A stretch of 38,589 nt of DNA from JAADEM01 sp965371855. GTDB lineage: Bacteria > Bacteroidota > Bacteroidia > Bacteroidales > Marinilabiliaceae. Shown here in pieces: positions 24,367 to 32,977 of this stretch (positions within the stretch are counted from its first letter, which is position 1; each line of letters starts with the position of its first letter). The translations under genes were made by a program, and so were the position numbers. A model generated the notes under the pieces. It saw only the letters and a program-made list of their open reading frames with translations, had not been told where the DNA came from and did no database searches. The stretch spans positions 1-38,589 of the forward strand of contig CBDUZZ010000044.1 in assembly GCA_965371855.1 (NCBI GenBank). Reading direction: 5' to 3'.

Positions 24367-27048
24367 CTATAAAGCCTCAATTACATCTCTCAACCTAATG
24401 TCGTAGGAGGAAGCTCCAATCATTATTCTGAATTCTCCGGGTTCTACAATCCGATTAAGGTTAATATCTAACATTGATAACATCTCAGGTGTTATCTTAA
24501 ATGATATTTCCTTAGATTCTCCTCTCTTCAGATGAATACGTTTAAAACCTTTCAGCTCCATGACAGGACGGGCAACGGATGCCAGCAGGTCTTTGATGTA
24601 TAGCTGAACAACCTCGTCACCTGCGTAGCTTCCGGTATTTGTCAGCTTGAATCTTACTTCGATGGTATCTGTTTTTGATATCTCTTTTGAAGAGAAAGTA
24701 AGATTGGTATATTCAAAAGTTGTATAGCTTAATCCGTAACCAAAGGGGAACAGGGGTTTTCCTGTCAGATTCATATAATCATCAACTCTGCCTGTAGGTT
24801 TGTGGTTGTAGTATAGTGGCAATTGGCCTTCAAACAGAGGGAATGTTATTGGCAATCGTCCGGCAGGATTATAATCACCAAACAGAACATCTGCCACGGC
24901 ATTACCTCCTTCATCACCAGGATACCAGACATCGAGTATTGCCGGTATATCGTCTATCCACCTGCTCATGATAATAGCACTACCACCAACGAGCATAACC
25001 ACCACAGGTTTACCTGTTGCAGCAACTTCTTTTATCAACTCTTCCTGATGCCCTGGAAGGTTGAGGAATGCTCTGTCGAGTGATTCACCCTCTTCAATGC
25101 CGGCAACAATAACAGCCACGTCACTGCGTCTGGTTAGGTTAACAGCTTCTCTGATCTTCTGTTTATAGTTGTTTTTAACATCAACATTCCAAACCAGGTT
25201 AAACCACACATGTCCTAAACTTTCGTAAAACTCAATTTTGATGTCATACTCTTTTCCTTTTAGAAATTTGTAATCTGTTGTCACGGTACGAAATGTCTGT
25301 TTTTGCCAGTTATCGATTATCAGTTTGTTGTTCAGGTACAAACGATATCCGTCATTACCTTTAATGCCGATTTTAAAAATCCCTGTTTCAGGAGCAGTTA
25401 ATTTACCTGTCCATCTAACAGAATAAAAGTCGTAGTTGATTTTGTCTTTATCAGGAGAGAACATAGTCCAGCGGAACTTGATTTGGCGATCAATACGAGT
25501 GAGGGCAGGGGTGCCTTTGAGAGTTATGTTGTTGAAGTATTCACCTTTTAATCCGTTAACCTCTTTGCCGTTTTGTGAAGTAGTTAAGTACTCACCGGGT
25601 ACAGCAATGTATTCATTTGAGTGGCGACCACATCCGGGAGCATAACTTACCATAGTCGATTTTCCTGCTCTGTTTTTAATGCCTTCAAGTATGCTAACAG
25701 TGTTTATGCCCGGACCTGAATACCCTCCAAGTCTCTCTTCTACAGCATCAGTGCCAATTACAGCTATTGATTTGATGTTTTTGTTCAGTGGGAGGATGTC
25801 GTTTTCGTTTTTTAGAAGAACGATAGATTCAAGTGCAGCTTTCTTTGCAATCTGCCGGTGCTTCTTAATTCCGTTAAATTTAGGTGCCTCATCAGGATCA
25901 ACGTAAGGATTTTCTAAAAGTCCGAGTTGAAATTTTGCGCGGAGAACTCTTCTTACAGCCTCATCCAGTTTATCTTCATCAATAGTGCCATTTTCAAAAG
26001 GAGGATAAAAAAGTTTGTAGTGGTCGTATGATGTCTGGAAAATTACATCAAGACCGTTTTCAATAGATTGCTGACCGGCATCATCATAATCGGAAGCTGT
26101 CATGTGCAGTACATTTGCACCACCCACAGCATTGGCATCAGATATTATAAACCCGGTGAATCCCCACTCTTCTTTAAGTTTTTTGTTTAATACCCAATCG
26201 TTGGCCGAGCAAGGACGGCCATCCACTGAGTTGTATGAAGTCATCACCGAGCGAGCACCGGCTTTTTGGAAAACAGCTTTAAATGCAGGAAAGTACACTT
26301 CCTCCATCTCCCGTTCATTGTAGTTGATAGGATAGCTGTCGCGACCACCGGCTCCCACATTAGCAACGAAATGTTTTGGCGTGGTAATAACATCTATATT
26401 TTCAAATTTAGATATAAAAGCAATACCCATTTGGGATATCAGAAACGGGTCTTCACCGTATGTCTCTTCTGTTCTTCCCCATCGTACATCGCGTGCAATG
26501 TTCAAAACAGGCGAAAGTATTTGTCTTATTCCACGTGATTTTACTTCGTGAGCTATGGCATTGGCAACATCACCAACCAGTACAGTATCCCATGTAGCAG
26601 CCAAAGCAATAGATTGTGGAAAAGCTGTTGCACCTTTTCGTACAAGCCCGTGAAGAGCCTCATCGAAAGCAATAATAGGTATTCCTAATCGGGTCTCTTC
26701 AACAAAGTATTTCTGGATGGAATTAATCAGAATAGCTGTTTCTTTCGCTGTACCTCCACCGGAATAGTCAAGTAGTTGCTCTCCTTCATTTTCTGATTTT
26801 CCTTTTGTGGCCACCTGAAAACCGAATATGCCGTGTTTATACCTCTCTTTACCATCTGACAGGTCGCCTGGAATCATAAAACATTGCCAGAACTTTTCCT
26901 CCATTGTCATTCTTGACAGAAGGTCTTCAACCCTTTGCTCTATTGGCAAATCCTGGTTCTTGTAAACAGGTTTGCTATCATCCTGTTTCCCGTTGCATGA
27001 GTATAGCCCAACCAGGATCAAGCTAAAAAAAATGAAGGAGAGTCTCAT
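24367..27048 (-). CDS. GH3 beta-glycosidase lipoprotein with PA14 insert
   Basis: An 893-residue lipoprotein (lipobox LYSC, Cys18). The N-terminal GH3 barrel (about 35-385) has KH 225-226, SYNSVDG and nucleophile Asp304 in GFIISDANAVGG. The second domain begins at LLKNENDILPL (411-421). It is interrupted by a PA14 module (about 499-622, GLKGEYFNN to FNLVWNVD) and resumes with the acid/base region EEGESLDR 652-659. A fibronectin III-like end (about 790-885) follows. Family members hydrolyse beta-glucosides, xylosides or oligosaccharides; the PA14 insert shapes the subsite, so the sugar cannot be named. It is likely anchored at the cell surface or in the periplasm. A GH29 gene lies upstream in the same direction, but a terminator-like hairpin separates them. 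Confidence 0.93.
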   Translation of the reverse strand: MRLSFIFFSLILVGLYSCNGKQDDSKPVYKNQDLPIEQRVEDLLSRMTMEEKFWQCFMIPGDLSDGKERYKHGIFGFQVATKGKSENEGEQLLDYSGGGTAKETAILINSIQKYFVEETRLGIPIIAFDEALHGLVRKGATAFPQSIALAATWDTVLVGDVANAIAHEVKSRGIRQILSPVLNIARDVRWGRTEETYGEDPFLISQMGIAFISKFENIDVITTPKHFVANVGAGGRDSYPINYNEREMEEVYFPAFKAVFQKAGARSVMTSYNSVDGRPCSANDWVLNKKLKEEWGFTGFIISDANAVGGANVLHMTASDYDDAGQQSIENGLDVIFQTSYDHYKLFYPPFENGTIDEDKLDEAVRRVLRAKFQLGLLENPYVDPDEAPKFNGIKKHRQIAKKAALESIVLLKNENDILPLNKNIKSIAVIGTDAVEERLGGYSGPGINTVSILEGIKNRAGKSTMVSYAPGCGRHSNEYIAVPGEYLTTSQNGKEVNGLKGEYFNNITLKGTPALTRIDRQIKFRWTMFSPDKDKINYDFYSVRWTGKLTAPETGIFKIGIKGNDGYRLYLNNKLIIDNWQKQTFRTVTTDYKFLKGKEYDIKIEFYESLGHVWFNLVWNVDVKNNYKQKIREAVNLTRRSDVAVIVAGIEEGESLDRAFLNLPGHQEELIKEVAATGKPVVVMLVGGSAIIMSRWIDDIPAILDVWYPGDEGGNAVADVLFGDYNPAGRLPITFPLFEGQLPLYYNHKPTGRVDDYMNLTGKPLFPFGYGLSYTTFEYTNLTFSSKEISKTDTIEVRFKLTNTGSYAGDEVVQLYIKDLLASVARPVMELKGFKRIHLKRGESKEISFKITPEMLSMLDINLNRIVEPGEFRIMIGASSYDIRLRDVIEAL

Positions 27049-27093
27049 TTTGATAATTTTAAGTTTTTGTAATACATTTTTCTTTTCAACTTA

Positions 27094-27127
27094 GAAAAAC
27101 GCTGTCAGGTCATAAAGACACTGACAG
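27094..27127 (-). terminator. Intrinsic-type terminator after the GH29 gene
   Basis: On the minus strand, CTGTCAG pairs with CTGACAG (27121-27127 and 27102-27108), extended by GTC/GAC inside with one bulged base, and is followed by CGTTTTTC. It lies about 60 nt after the GH29 stop and 46 nt before the GH3 start, so GH3 may be partly transcribed on its own. Confidence 0.55.
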
Positions 27128-27188
27128 GTTTAGCTTATCTGTTTTTCCAGTAAAATTTAAATCATACGATTGTGGTAACCACTAATCA

Positions 27189-28670
27189 TTATTCATTAAT
27201 TTCTGTTACTTTGATAGTCCAGGCATATTTACATGGAGGATTATTCCTTAAGTCTTCAGGTATTGTTACTATAAAACCGTTTCCATCTTTTTTCCATTTT
27301 AACCGTTTTGAATTTCCCAGCAATGTTACTTTTGCCCTTTTCGAAGGTTGATGTGATGTGATTTTTATTTCAGTGGGCATTTTTTCTTCACCTTCTTCAG
27401 CCAGATAAATAAAATAAACGGTACCATCATCTAGTTTAGTAATGCAAATATTGCCTTCTTTGAAAGGAGCTAACGGGCGGCTGTTGTATATAGCCTGACT
27501 ATTAATCTTCATCCAGTCACCATAATTTTTTAACAAGTCGTACGCTCCTTGCTGCCATTTTCCGTCAGGTCCCGGAGCAATATTTAGCAGGAGGTTACCA
27601 CCTTTAGCCACTACATCAACTAAAGTATGAATGCCTTCAGTGCCACTCATATATTTTGCATTGGGAGTGTGCGACCAACCACCACCGGAAATGATACACG
27701 ATTCCCATGGGTAGGGTAGTGTTTTGTCAGGTACGCGGTTTTCAGGAGTGAGATAGTTTTGATTAATACCGTGTACTGCTCTGTCAACAACAATAAGTCC
27801 CGGTTGCTTCTCTCTCATTTTTTTCACAACATCATCCATACGGATATCCTGATTTACAATCTTATGTTTCAGGAATCCGCTTTTGCTGTTTTCTACCTGT
27901 TTGTCGTACCAGCTTGTAATCGTACTCTTCGATTCTTTGGCAACCCAGCCACCATCAAGCCAAATGATATCCATCTTACCGTAATCAGTCATCAGTTCCA
28001 ACATCTGGTTATGAGTGAATTCAATAAACTTCTCCCACTTTTCAGGATACTCTTCAGGATCGTAGTTCACATTTCTATCCAGAGGTGGGAAGTATGGATC
28101 CCAATAGTAAGGAGTGTGCCAGTCGGGTTTTGAAAAGTAAGCACCGGTCCACATATCTTGTGCTCTAAAGGCATCAAAGATTTCTTTAGCAATGTTGGCT
28201 TTAGGGTTTGTATGGAATGGTGTATTTTCCGATGTTATTTTATAATCGGTATACTTACTGTCGAACATACAAAAACCGTCGTGATGCTTAGTAGTGAAAA
28301 CTACATATTTCATCCCGGCATATTTTGCTGCTTCTGCCCATTTTTCAGGGTCGAAATCAACAGGGTTGAAAGTAGTCTGGAGATTTTCGTACTCTTTTTT
28401 GTACTCAAAATAGTTATCAGGATTATTACCTTTTTTACGCTCACACCAGCCATAATCCTCCGGGCATAGTGACCATGACTCAACAATACCCCACTGGCTG
28501 TATGTTCCCCAGTGCATTAACAATCCGAATTTAATATTTTGCCACTGTTCAAGTTTTTGCAGCACTAAAGGGTCTGTCTCAGGTACATAGCGCTCATCCT
28601 CGTATATAGCCTGACTGTTAGCCATGTTAAATGCCATGGCAAAAATAATTAAGAAAAATAGTTTTTTCAT
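27189..28670 (-). CDS. GH29 alpha-L-fucosidase, secreted
   Basis: A 493-residue protein with a signal peptide ending MANSQ. GH29 marks: FGLLMHWGTYSQWG (48-61), FTTKHHDGF (125-133), YFSKPDWH and DIIWLDGGW with nucleophile Asp239. GGNLLLNIAPGPDG is the usual end of the catalytic barrel, and a C-terminal beta-domain follows to 493. It removes alpha-linked fucose by a retaining mechanism in the periplasm or outside the cell. With the GH3 enzyme it suggests breakdown of fucosylated plant, algal or host glycans. No SusC/D pair is in the window, so it is not seen as part of a full utilisation locus. Confidence 0.94.
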   Translation of the reverse strand: MKKLFFLIIFAMAFNMANSQAIYEDERYVPETDPLVLQKLEQWQNIKFGLLMHWGTYSQWGIVESWSLCPEDYGWCERKKGNNPDNYFEYKKEYENLQTTFNPVDFDPEKWAEAAKYAGMKYVVFTTKHHDGFCMFDSKYTDYKITSENTPFHTNPKANIAKEIFDAFRAQDMWTGAYFSKPDWHTPYYWDPYFPPLDRNVNYDPEEYPEKWEKFIEFTHNQMLELMTDYGKMDIIWLDGGWVAKESKSTITSWYDKQVENSKSGFLKHKIVNQDIRMDDVVKKMREKQPGLIVVDRAVHGINQNYLTPENRVPDKTLPYPWESCIISGGGWSHTPNAKYMSGTEGIHTLVDVVAKGGNLLLNIAPGPDGKWQQGAYDLLKNYGDWMKINSQAIYNSRPLAPFKEGNICITKLDDGTVYFIYLAEEGEEKMPTEIKITSHQPSKRAKVTLLGNSKRLKWKKDGNGFIVTIPEDLRNNPPCKYAWTIKVTEINE

Positions 28671-28753
28671 GATTGTATGTATAAATAAATAAAAGACAAT
28701 TTGCTTTGGTTTGATCTGTTATCGAATAAATAACGAATCACGATATCTTCACA

Positions 28754-29119
28754 TCAACTTTTCGATGTAAGCCAGTCTAAGGCAACGTTTTTGTTATCGA
28801 AAGAACGTATATCTCTACCTGTCAGTCTCATTAATCCGTTGTATACTATTCGTAATAATCCTGACATTCCGATAACAGAACTTGCTTTAATATGAGGTTT
28901 ATTGCCGGATATAAAGTCTGTAAATAGATTTTTGATTTCTGTATTAAAATGGATACCATCTAAATTCGTAAGTGTTAACAGTGACTTATCAGGTTGACTT
29001 CGTATATATTCAATGCTTTTTGAAATTACGAGTTTAATTTCGTCAAAATCTCTTAAGCCTGAGAAATCCATAAAAAAAATTGTTTTGCCCTGATGGTTAA
29101 TGAGTTGTGGATTTTGCAT
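28754..29119 (-). CDS. Small STAS/SpoIIAA-like domain protein
   Basis: A 121-residue cytoplasmic protein without signal or membrane segment. KTIFFMDFSGLRD, DKSLLTLTNLDGIHFN, ASSVIGMSGLLRIVYNGLM and a final SFDNKNVALDWL give the alternating strand/helix pattern of STAS/SEC14-like (SpoIIAA-like) stand-alone domains, in which the last block (Asn/Asp before ALDWL) is typical. Such proteins may bind lipids or act as regulatory partners; no partner gene is nearby. It stands alone between the GH29 gene and the yidC terminator. Confidence 0.6.
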   Translation of the reverse strand: MQNPQLINHQGKTIFFMDFSGLRDFDEIKLVISKSIEYIRSQPDKSLLTLTNLDGIHFNTEIKNLFTDFISGNKPHIKASSVIGMSGLLRIVYNGLMRLTGRDIRSFDNKNVALDWLTSKS

Positions 29120-29216
29120 TTTAGTATTAAGTTACGTTAGGTTTATTTCTAATAAATTTGGAGTGTATTATTGACTGCTTTAAAATTATACAAAATTTGT
29201 GTAATAGAAAAGATGC

Positions 29217-29250
29217 AAAAAAAAAAGCTGCCTATAATTGACAGCTTTTT
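29217..29250 (-). terminator. Intrinsic terminator of pyrG-yidC
   Basis: On the minus strand AAAAAGCTG (29250-29242), an 11-nt loop and CAGCTTTTT (29230-29222), followed by more T's, form a classic stem and T-tract 20 nt after the yidC stop. Confidence 0.8.
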
Positions 29251-29270
29251 GATAAATATGAACATTTGTA

Positions 29271-31112
29271 CTACCTGCGTTTTTTAGTCTGAAGCTTTTG
29301 TTGCTTCTGCATATCTTCCAGGCGTTTTTGGAATCCGGATTTATTTTTAGGTTTTTTCTTGTTTGCCTCAAGCTTAGCAAGAAGGGCTTTTTCATCAACA
29401 AATTGGCGAATAAACAGTGTCTGACCAATTGTCATCAATGTTGAAATAAAATAGTAATAGCTTAATCCTGAGGCGTAATTATTGAAGAATACCAAAAACA
29501 TAACAGGCATCATATACATCATGCCTTTCATTCCGGGCATTTGCGCACTCGATTGAGTCATCTCCTGATTAATATATGTGTATACAATGTTTGTGGCTGT
29601 CATTAACAGGCAAAAAAGACTCATATGGTCACCATAAAAAGGAATATTGAAACCAAAATCCCAAATAGAGTCATATGATGATAAGTCGGTTGCCCAAAGG
29701 AAACTTTCTTGTCTCAGTTCAATAGATGCCGGGAAAAACTGGAACATGGCAAACAGGATAGGCATCTGCAAGAGCATAGGCAGACATCCGCCAAGCTGAC
29801 TTACTCCTGCTTTTTTGTATAGTCCCATTACAGCCTGCTGACGTTCCATGGCTTTATCTTTCGGAATCTTAGCATTAATTGCATCAATCTGAGGTTTCAG
29901 CACCCGCATCTTAGCTGTTGACATGTATGACTTGTAAGTAAGCGGGAATAAAAGAAGTTTAATCATAACGGTTAACAGCAGTATTATTATACCATAATTA
30001 CTGATGAACCCTTCGAGAAAATGAAAAACCTCAATAACTACAAGGTTAATATATCTTAGGAAACCCCAACCAAGATAAACTAACTTTTGAAGGTCAAGTT
30101 CTTCGTAATTTTTTAAAATTTTGAAATCGTTAGGTCCAAAGTAGAATGTGAAATTATTAGTTTCATTTCCTTTATAAGGAATGCTAAGGTAACTAACAGC
30201 ATTTAATATTGTTTTGTCAGTATCGTCTTCCGGCACTTCAACTTTTACTGTTCCGTTTAGGAAATGGTCATCGGCAATGAAAACAGATGAAAAGAACTGG
30301 TCTTTAAATGCAATCCATTTAAGTTTAGTAACCAGATCTTCAGTAGTGTTTTTTGCATTTATGTGGTCAACTTCATCCTGGTAATATTTGTAATAAACAC
30401 CGCTATAGCGTCTTTCAAAATTCGTACTTTTTTCCTTGGCTGTAACTTCCATTTTCCACTCTATCTCAAGCCCTCCACGCTGTGTAGTAATTATATTATC
30501 CATATTATTACTATTAATGGCGTAGTTAACCATAAATCCATCTTCAGGTAGTTCATAAGCAAAAGTCAGAGAGCCTTCATTTTCGGCATTAATAACAAAA
30601 TCAATTTTGTTAGTGCCTTGTTGTACAGGTGTAAAAGGAAGGTCGTTAGTATGATAAACCCTGTTGTTGTGTGTAAATGTGAAGCCGAAGCGGTTAGAAT
30701 CACCTGTAAATAAAACTAATGGTTTTTTATCGTGTGTAAGGTAGTTTTTCAGTTCAACAGAATATATTCTGCCTCCTTTAGATGAAAAGATGACCTTAAC
30801 CTCCTTGTTTTCCAGAGTGATAAATTTATTCTCCCCTTTAACAGCCTCTGAAAAAAGTCCCGATTGTTGAACTATATCATCTTGTTTATTGATGGTCTTA
30901 TTATTGGCCGGTAGTGCTTCTTTTTTTGACCCTGATATTTCATTTATAACACCATTTTTATCTGCTTCACGCAAAGTTTGTTCTACGCGGCTTAAAGAGT
31001 CACGTTGTCTTTCTATAGCTTTTAACTGATCTTCGGTGGGTTTGTTCATCCACCAGAAAAAAGCCAGGATTACTGTAATTAGTAAAATTCCTGTTATTGA
31101 ATTCCTATCCAT
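29271..31112 (-). CDS. yidC: Membrane protein insertase YidC
   Basis: A 613-residue insertase that integrates and folds inner-membrane proteins, alone or with Sec. The N-terminal membrane anchor (SITGILLITVILAFFWW) is followed by a large periplasmic domain (about 60-350, with VKVIFSSKGGRIYSVELKNY). Then comes the conserved core: NYGIIILLLTVMIKLLLFPL, MLLQMPILFAMFQFFP, and later helices including MPVMFLVFFNNYASGLSYYY. The tail is strongly basic (KKKPKNKSG to TKKRR), as in ribosome-binding YidC ends. It starts 3 nt after pyrG, so the two form an operon. Confidence 0.97.
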   Translation of the reverse strand: MDRNSITGILLITVILAFFWWMNKPTEDQLKAIERQRDSLSRVEQTLREADKNGVINEISGSKKEALPANNKTINKQDDIVQQSGLFSEAVKGENKFITLENKEVKVIFSSKGGRIYSVELKNYLTHDKKPLVLFTGDSNRFGFTFTHNNRVYHTNDLPFTPVQQGTNKIDFVINAENEGSLTFAYELPEDGFMVNYAINSNNMDNIITTQRGGLEIEWKMEVTAKEKSTNFERRYSGVYYKYYQDEVDHINAKNTTEDLVTKLKWIAFKDQFFSSVFIADDHFLNGTVKVEVPEDDTDKTILNAVSYLSIPYKGNETNNFTFYFGPNDFKILKNYEELDLQKLVYLGWGFLRYINLVVIEVFHFLEGFISNYGIIILLLTVMIKLLLFPLTYKSYMSTAKMRVLKPQIDAINAKIPKDKAMERQQAVMGLYKKAGVSQLGGCLPMLLQMPILFAMFQFFPASIELRQESFLWATDLSSYDSIWDFGFNIPFYGDHMSLFCLLMTATNIVYTYINQEMTQSSAQMPGMKGMMYMMPVMFLVFFNNYASGLSYYYFISTLMTIGQTLFIRQFVDEKALLAKLEANKKKPKNKSGFQKRLEDMQKQQKLQTKKRR

Positions 31113-31115
31113 ATC

Positions 31116-32729
31116 TTAGTTTATTTTATTATTAATTGATGCTTTAACGAATGATAAAAACAGAGGGTGTGGCTTTAGTACGGTACTACTGTATTCCGGA
31201 TGGAACTGAACACCAACAAACCATCTATGATCAGGTATTTCCATTATCTCAACTAATCCGGTATCAGGGTTATGACCTGATGCTATCATTCCGGCTTTTT
31301 CATATATGTTTAAATATTCATTATTAAATTCATAGCGATGGCGGTGTCTTTCCTGAACAAGATCAGTTTGATATGCCTCATAAGCTTTTGTTCCTTTTTT
31401 TACTTTACAATCATAAGCACCAAGTCTCATAGTACCACCCATGTCAGTAACATTCTTCTGATCCTCCATCAGGTCGATTACCGGATATGGAGTGTTAATA
31501 GCCATTTCGGTAGAATTGGCATCTTTGTAACCTAATATGTTGTGTGCATATTCAATTACAGCACACTGCATTCCAAGGCAAATACCAAAAAATGGGATAT
31601 CGTTTTCACGTGCATATTTTACGGCCTCAAGTTTACCTTCTATTCCTCTGTGACCAAATCCCGGTGCAACAAGAATCCCGTCCAGATTATTTAACTTATT
31701 ACTGATATTTTTATGATTGAGCTGTTCGGAGTGAATAAGATGAAATTTTACTTTGTGGTCATTGTAAGTGGCAGCATGAATTAATGATTCAATAATAGAT
31801 TTATATGCATCAGCTAATTCAACATATTTACCCACCAAGCCAATGTCTACTATTTCTTTAGCGTTTTTAAGCTTCATCAAAAAAGTTTTCCACTCTTTAA
31901 GTTCAGGTTTGTTATCTATTGGCAGGTTAAGTTTTTTCAGTACTGTCTTATCTAATTCTTCTTCCTGCATTTTAACAGGAACCTCGTAAATTGTAGAAAC
32001 ATCAATAGATTGAATAACAGATTTGATGTCAACATTACAGAAAAGAGCTACTTTTTTGCGTATGTCTTGTGTTAATTCTCTTTCTGTTCTTAGAACAAGT
32101 ATGTCCGGTTGAACTCCTGTTTCAAGCAGGGCTTTTACAGAGTGTTGGGTCGGTTTTGTTTTTAATTCGCCTGAGGCTTTCAGGTAAGGCACTAATGTTA
32201 AATGAATCACAATGACTTTGTCGTGGCCGAGTTCCCATTTCATCTGACGAACAGCCTCTATATAAGGCAATGATTCAATATCACCAACAGTACCACCTAT
32301 TTCAGTAATTACAACATCGAAATTCTGTTTTGTGCCGAGGATCTTAATGTTTCGTTTTATCTCATCGGTAATATGAGGGATTATCTGTACTGTTTTGCCC
32401 AGGTAATCACCTTTTCTCTCTTTATTTATAACGCTTTGATAAATGCGGCCTGTGGTAACATTATTAGCTTGCGATGTAGGCACATTTAAAAATCGTTCGT
32501 AGTGACCCAGGTCAAGATCAGTTTCAGCTCCATCAATGGTAACATAACACTCTCCATGTTCATATGGATTCAATGTTCCAGGATCAACATTCAGGTATGG
32601 ATCCAGTTTTTGAATAGTAACCTTATAACCTCTTGCTTGTAAAAGTTTAGCTAACGAAGCTGAAATTATTCCTTTCCCTAGTGAAGAGGTAACACCTCCG
32701 GTCACAAACACATATTTTGTATCTGACAC
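31116..32729 (-). CDS. pyrG: CTP synthase
   Basis: A 537-residue enzyme that makes CTP from UTP, ATP and glutamine. Synthetase: GGVTSSLGKG 11-20, QKLDPYLNVDPGTLNPYEHG, DGAETDLDLGHYERF and ITEIGGTVGDIES. The glutaminase domain has PGFGHRG, nucleophile Cys384 in GICLGMQ, and the His510/Glu512 pair in FHPEYSS. Length and motifs are complete. The start is GTG at 32729: no in-frame ATG occurs near it, and the next residues (SDTKYVFVTGG) are the normal N-terminus. It is followed after 3 nt by yidC. Confidence 0.97.
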   Translation of the reverse strand: MSDTKYVFVTGGVTSSLGKGIISASLAKLLQARGYKVTIQKLDPYLNVDPGTLNPYEHGECYVTIDGAETDLDLGHYERFLNVPTSQANNVTTGRIYQSVINKERKGDYLGKTVQIIPHITDEIKRNIKILGTKQNFDVVITEIGGTVGDIESLPYIEAVRQMKWELGHDKVIVIHLTLVPYLKASGELKTKPTQHSVKALLETGVQPDILVLRTERELTQDIRKKVALFCNVDIKSVIQSIDVSTIYEVPVKMQEEELDKTVLKKLNLPIDNKPELKEWKTFLMKLKNAKEIVDIGLVGKYVELADAYKSIIESLIHAATYNDHKVKFHLIHSEQLNHKNISNKLNNLDGILVAPGFGHRGIEGKLEAVKYARENDIPFFGICLGMQCAVIEYAHNILGYKDANSTEMAINTPYPVIDLMEDQKNVTDMGGTMRLGAYDCKVKKGTKAYEAYQTDLVQERHRHRYEFNNEYLNIYEKAGMIASGHNPDTGLVEIMEIPDHRWFVGVQFHPEYSSTVLKPHPLFLSFVKASINNKIN

Positions 32730-32977
32730 TATAACTGTGTTTTTATTTATTTTACTAATATATTTTCTTAGTTTTTTAAAAGGTACAAAGGTAGAAAAAT
32801 AGATTCAATTACGATAATAGTATAGGAATTTGTGTGAATAAAAATGTGACAGTGATTATTTGTTTAATTCTTTATAAATGTAGCACGCTATAATTCGCGC
32901 ACCAGTGTGGGTTCCGTGTTCAAGGTTTCAAGTTAAAGGTTTGTGAATTGTTAACAGTTAACTGCTATCTGTCGAAC
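32730..32977. other. Intergenic DNA between pyrG and the 1494-residue gene
   Basis: About 250 AT-rich bases without a gene. It carries the pyrG promoter box near its left end. Next to the stop of the 1494-residue gene it has repeated words (CAAGGTTTCAAGTT, TTAACAGTTAAC). No terminator stem with a T-tract was seen. Confidence 0.4.
32786..32793 (-). promoter_or_regulatory. -7 promoter box of pyrG-yidC
   Basis: On the minus strand TACCTTTG fits TAnnTTTG and lies 56 nt upstream of the GTG start, leaving a leader of about 50 nt. No TTTG box was found at the proper distance upstream, so the call rests on the -7 box alone. Confidence 0.4.
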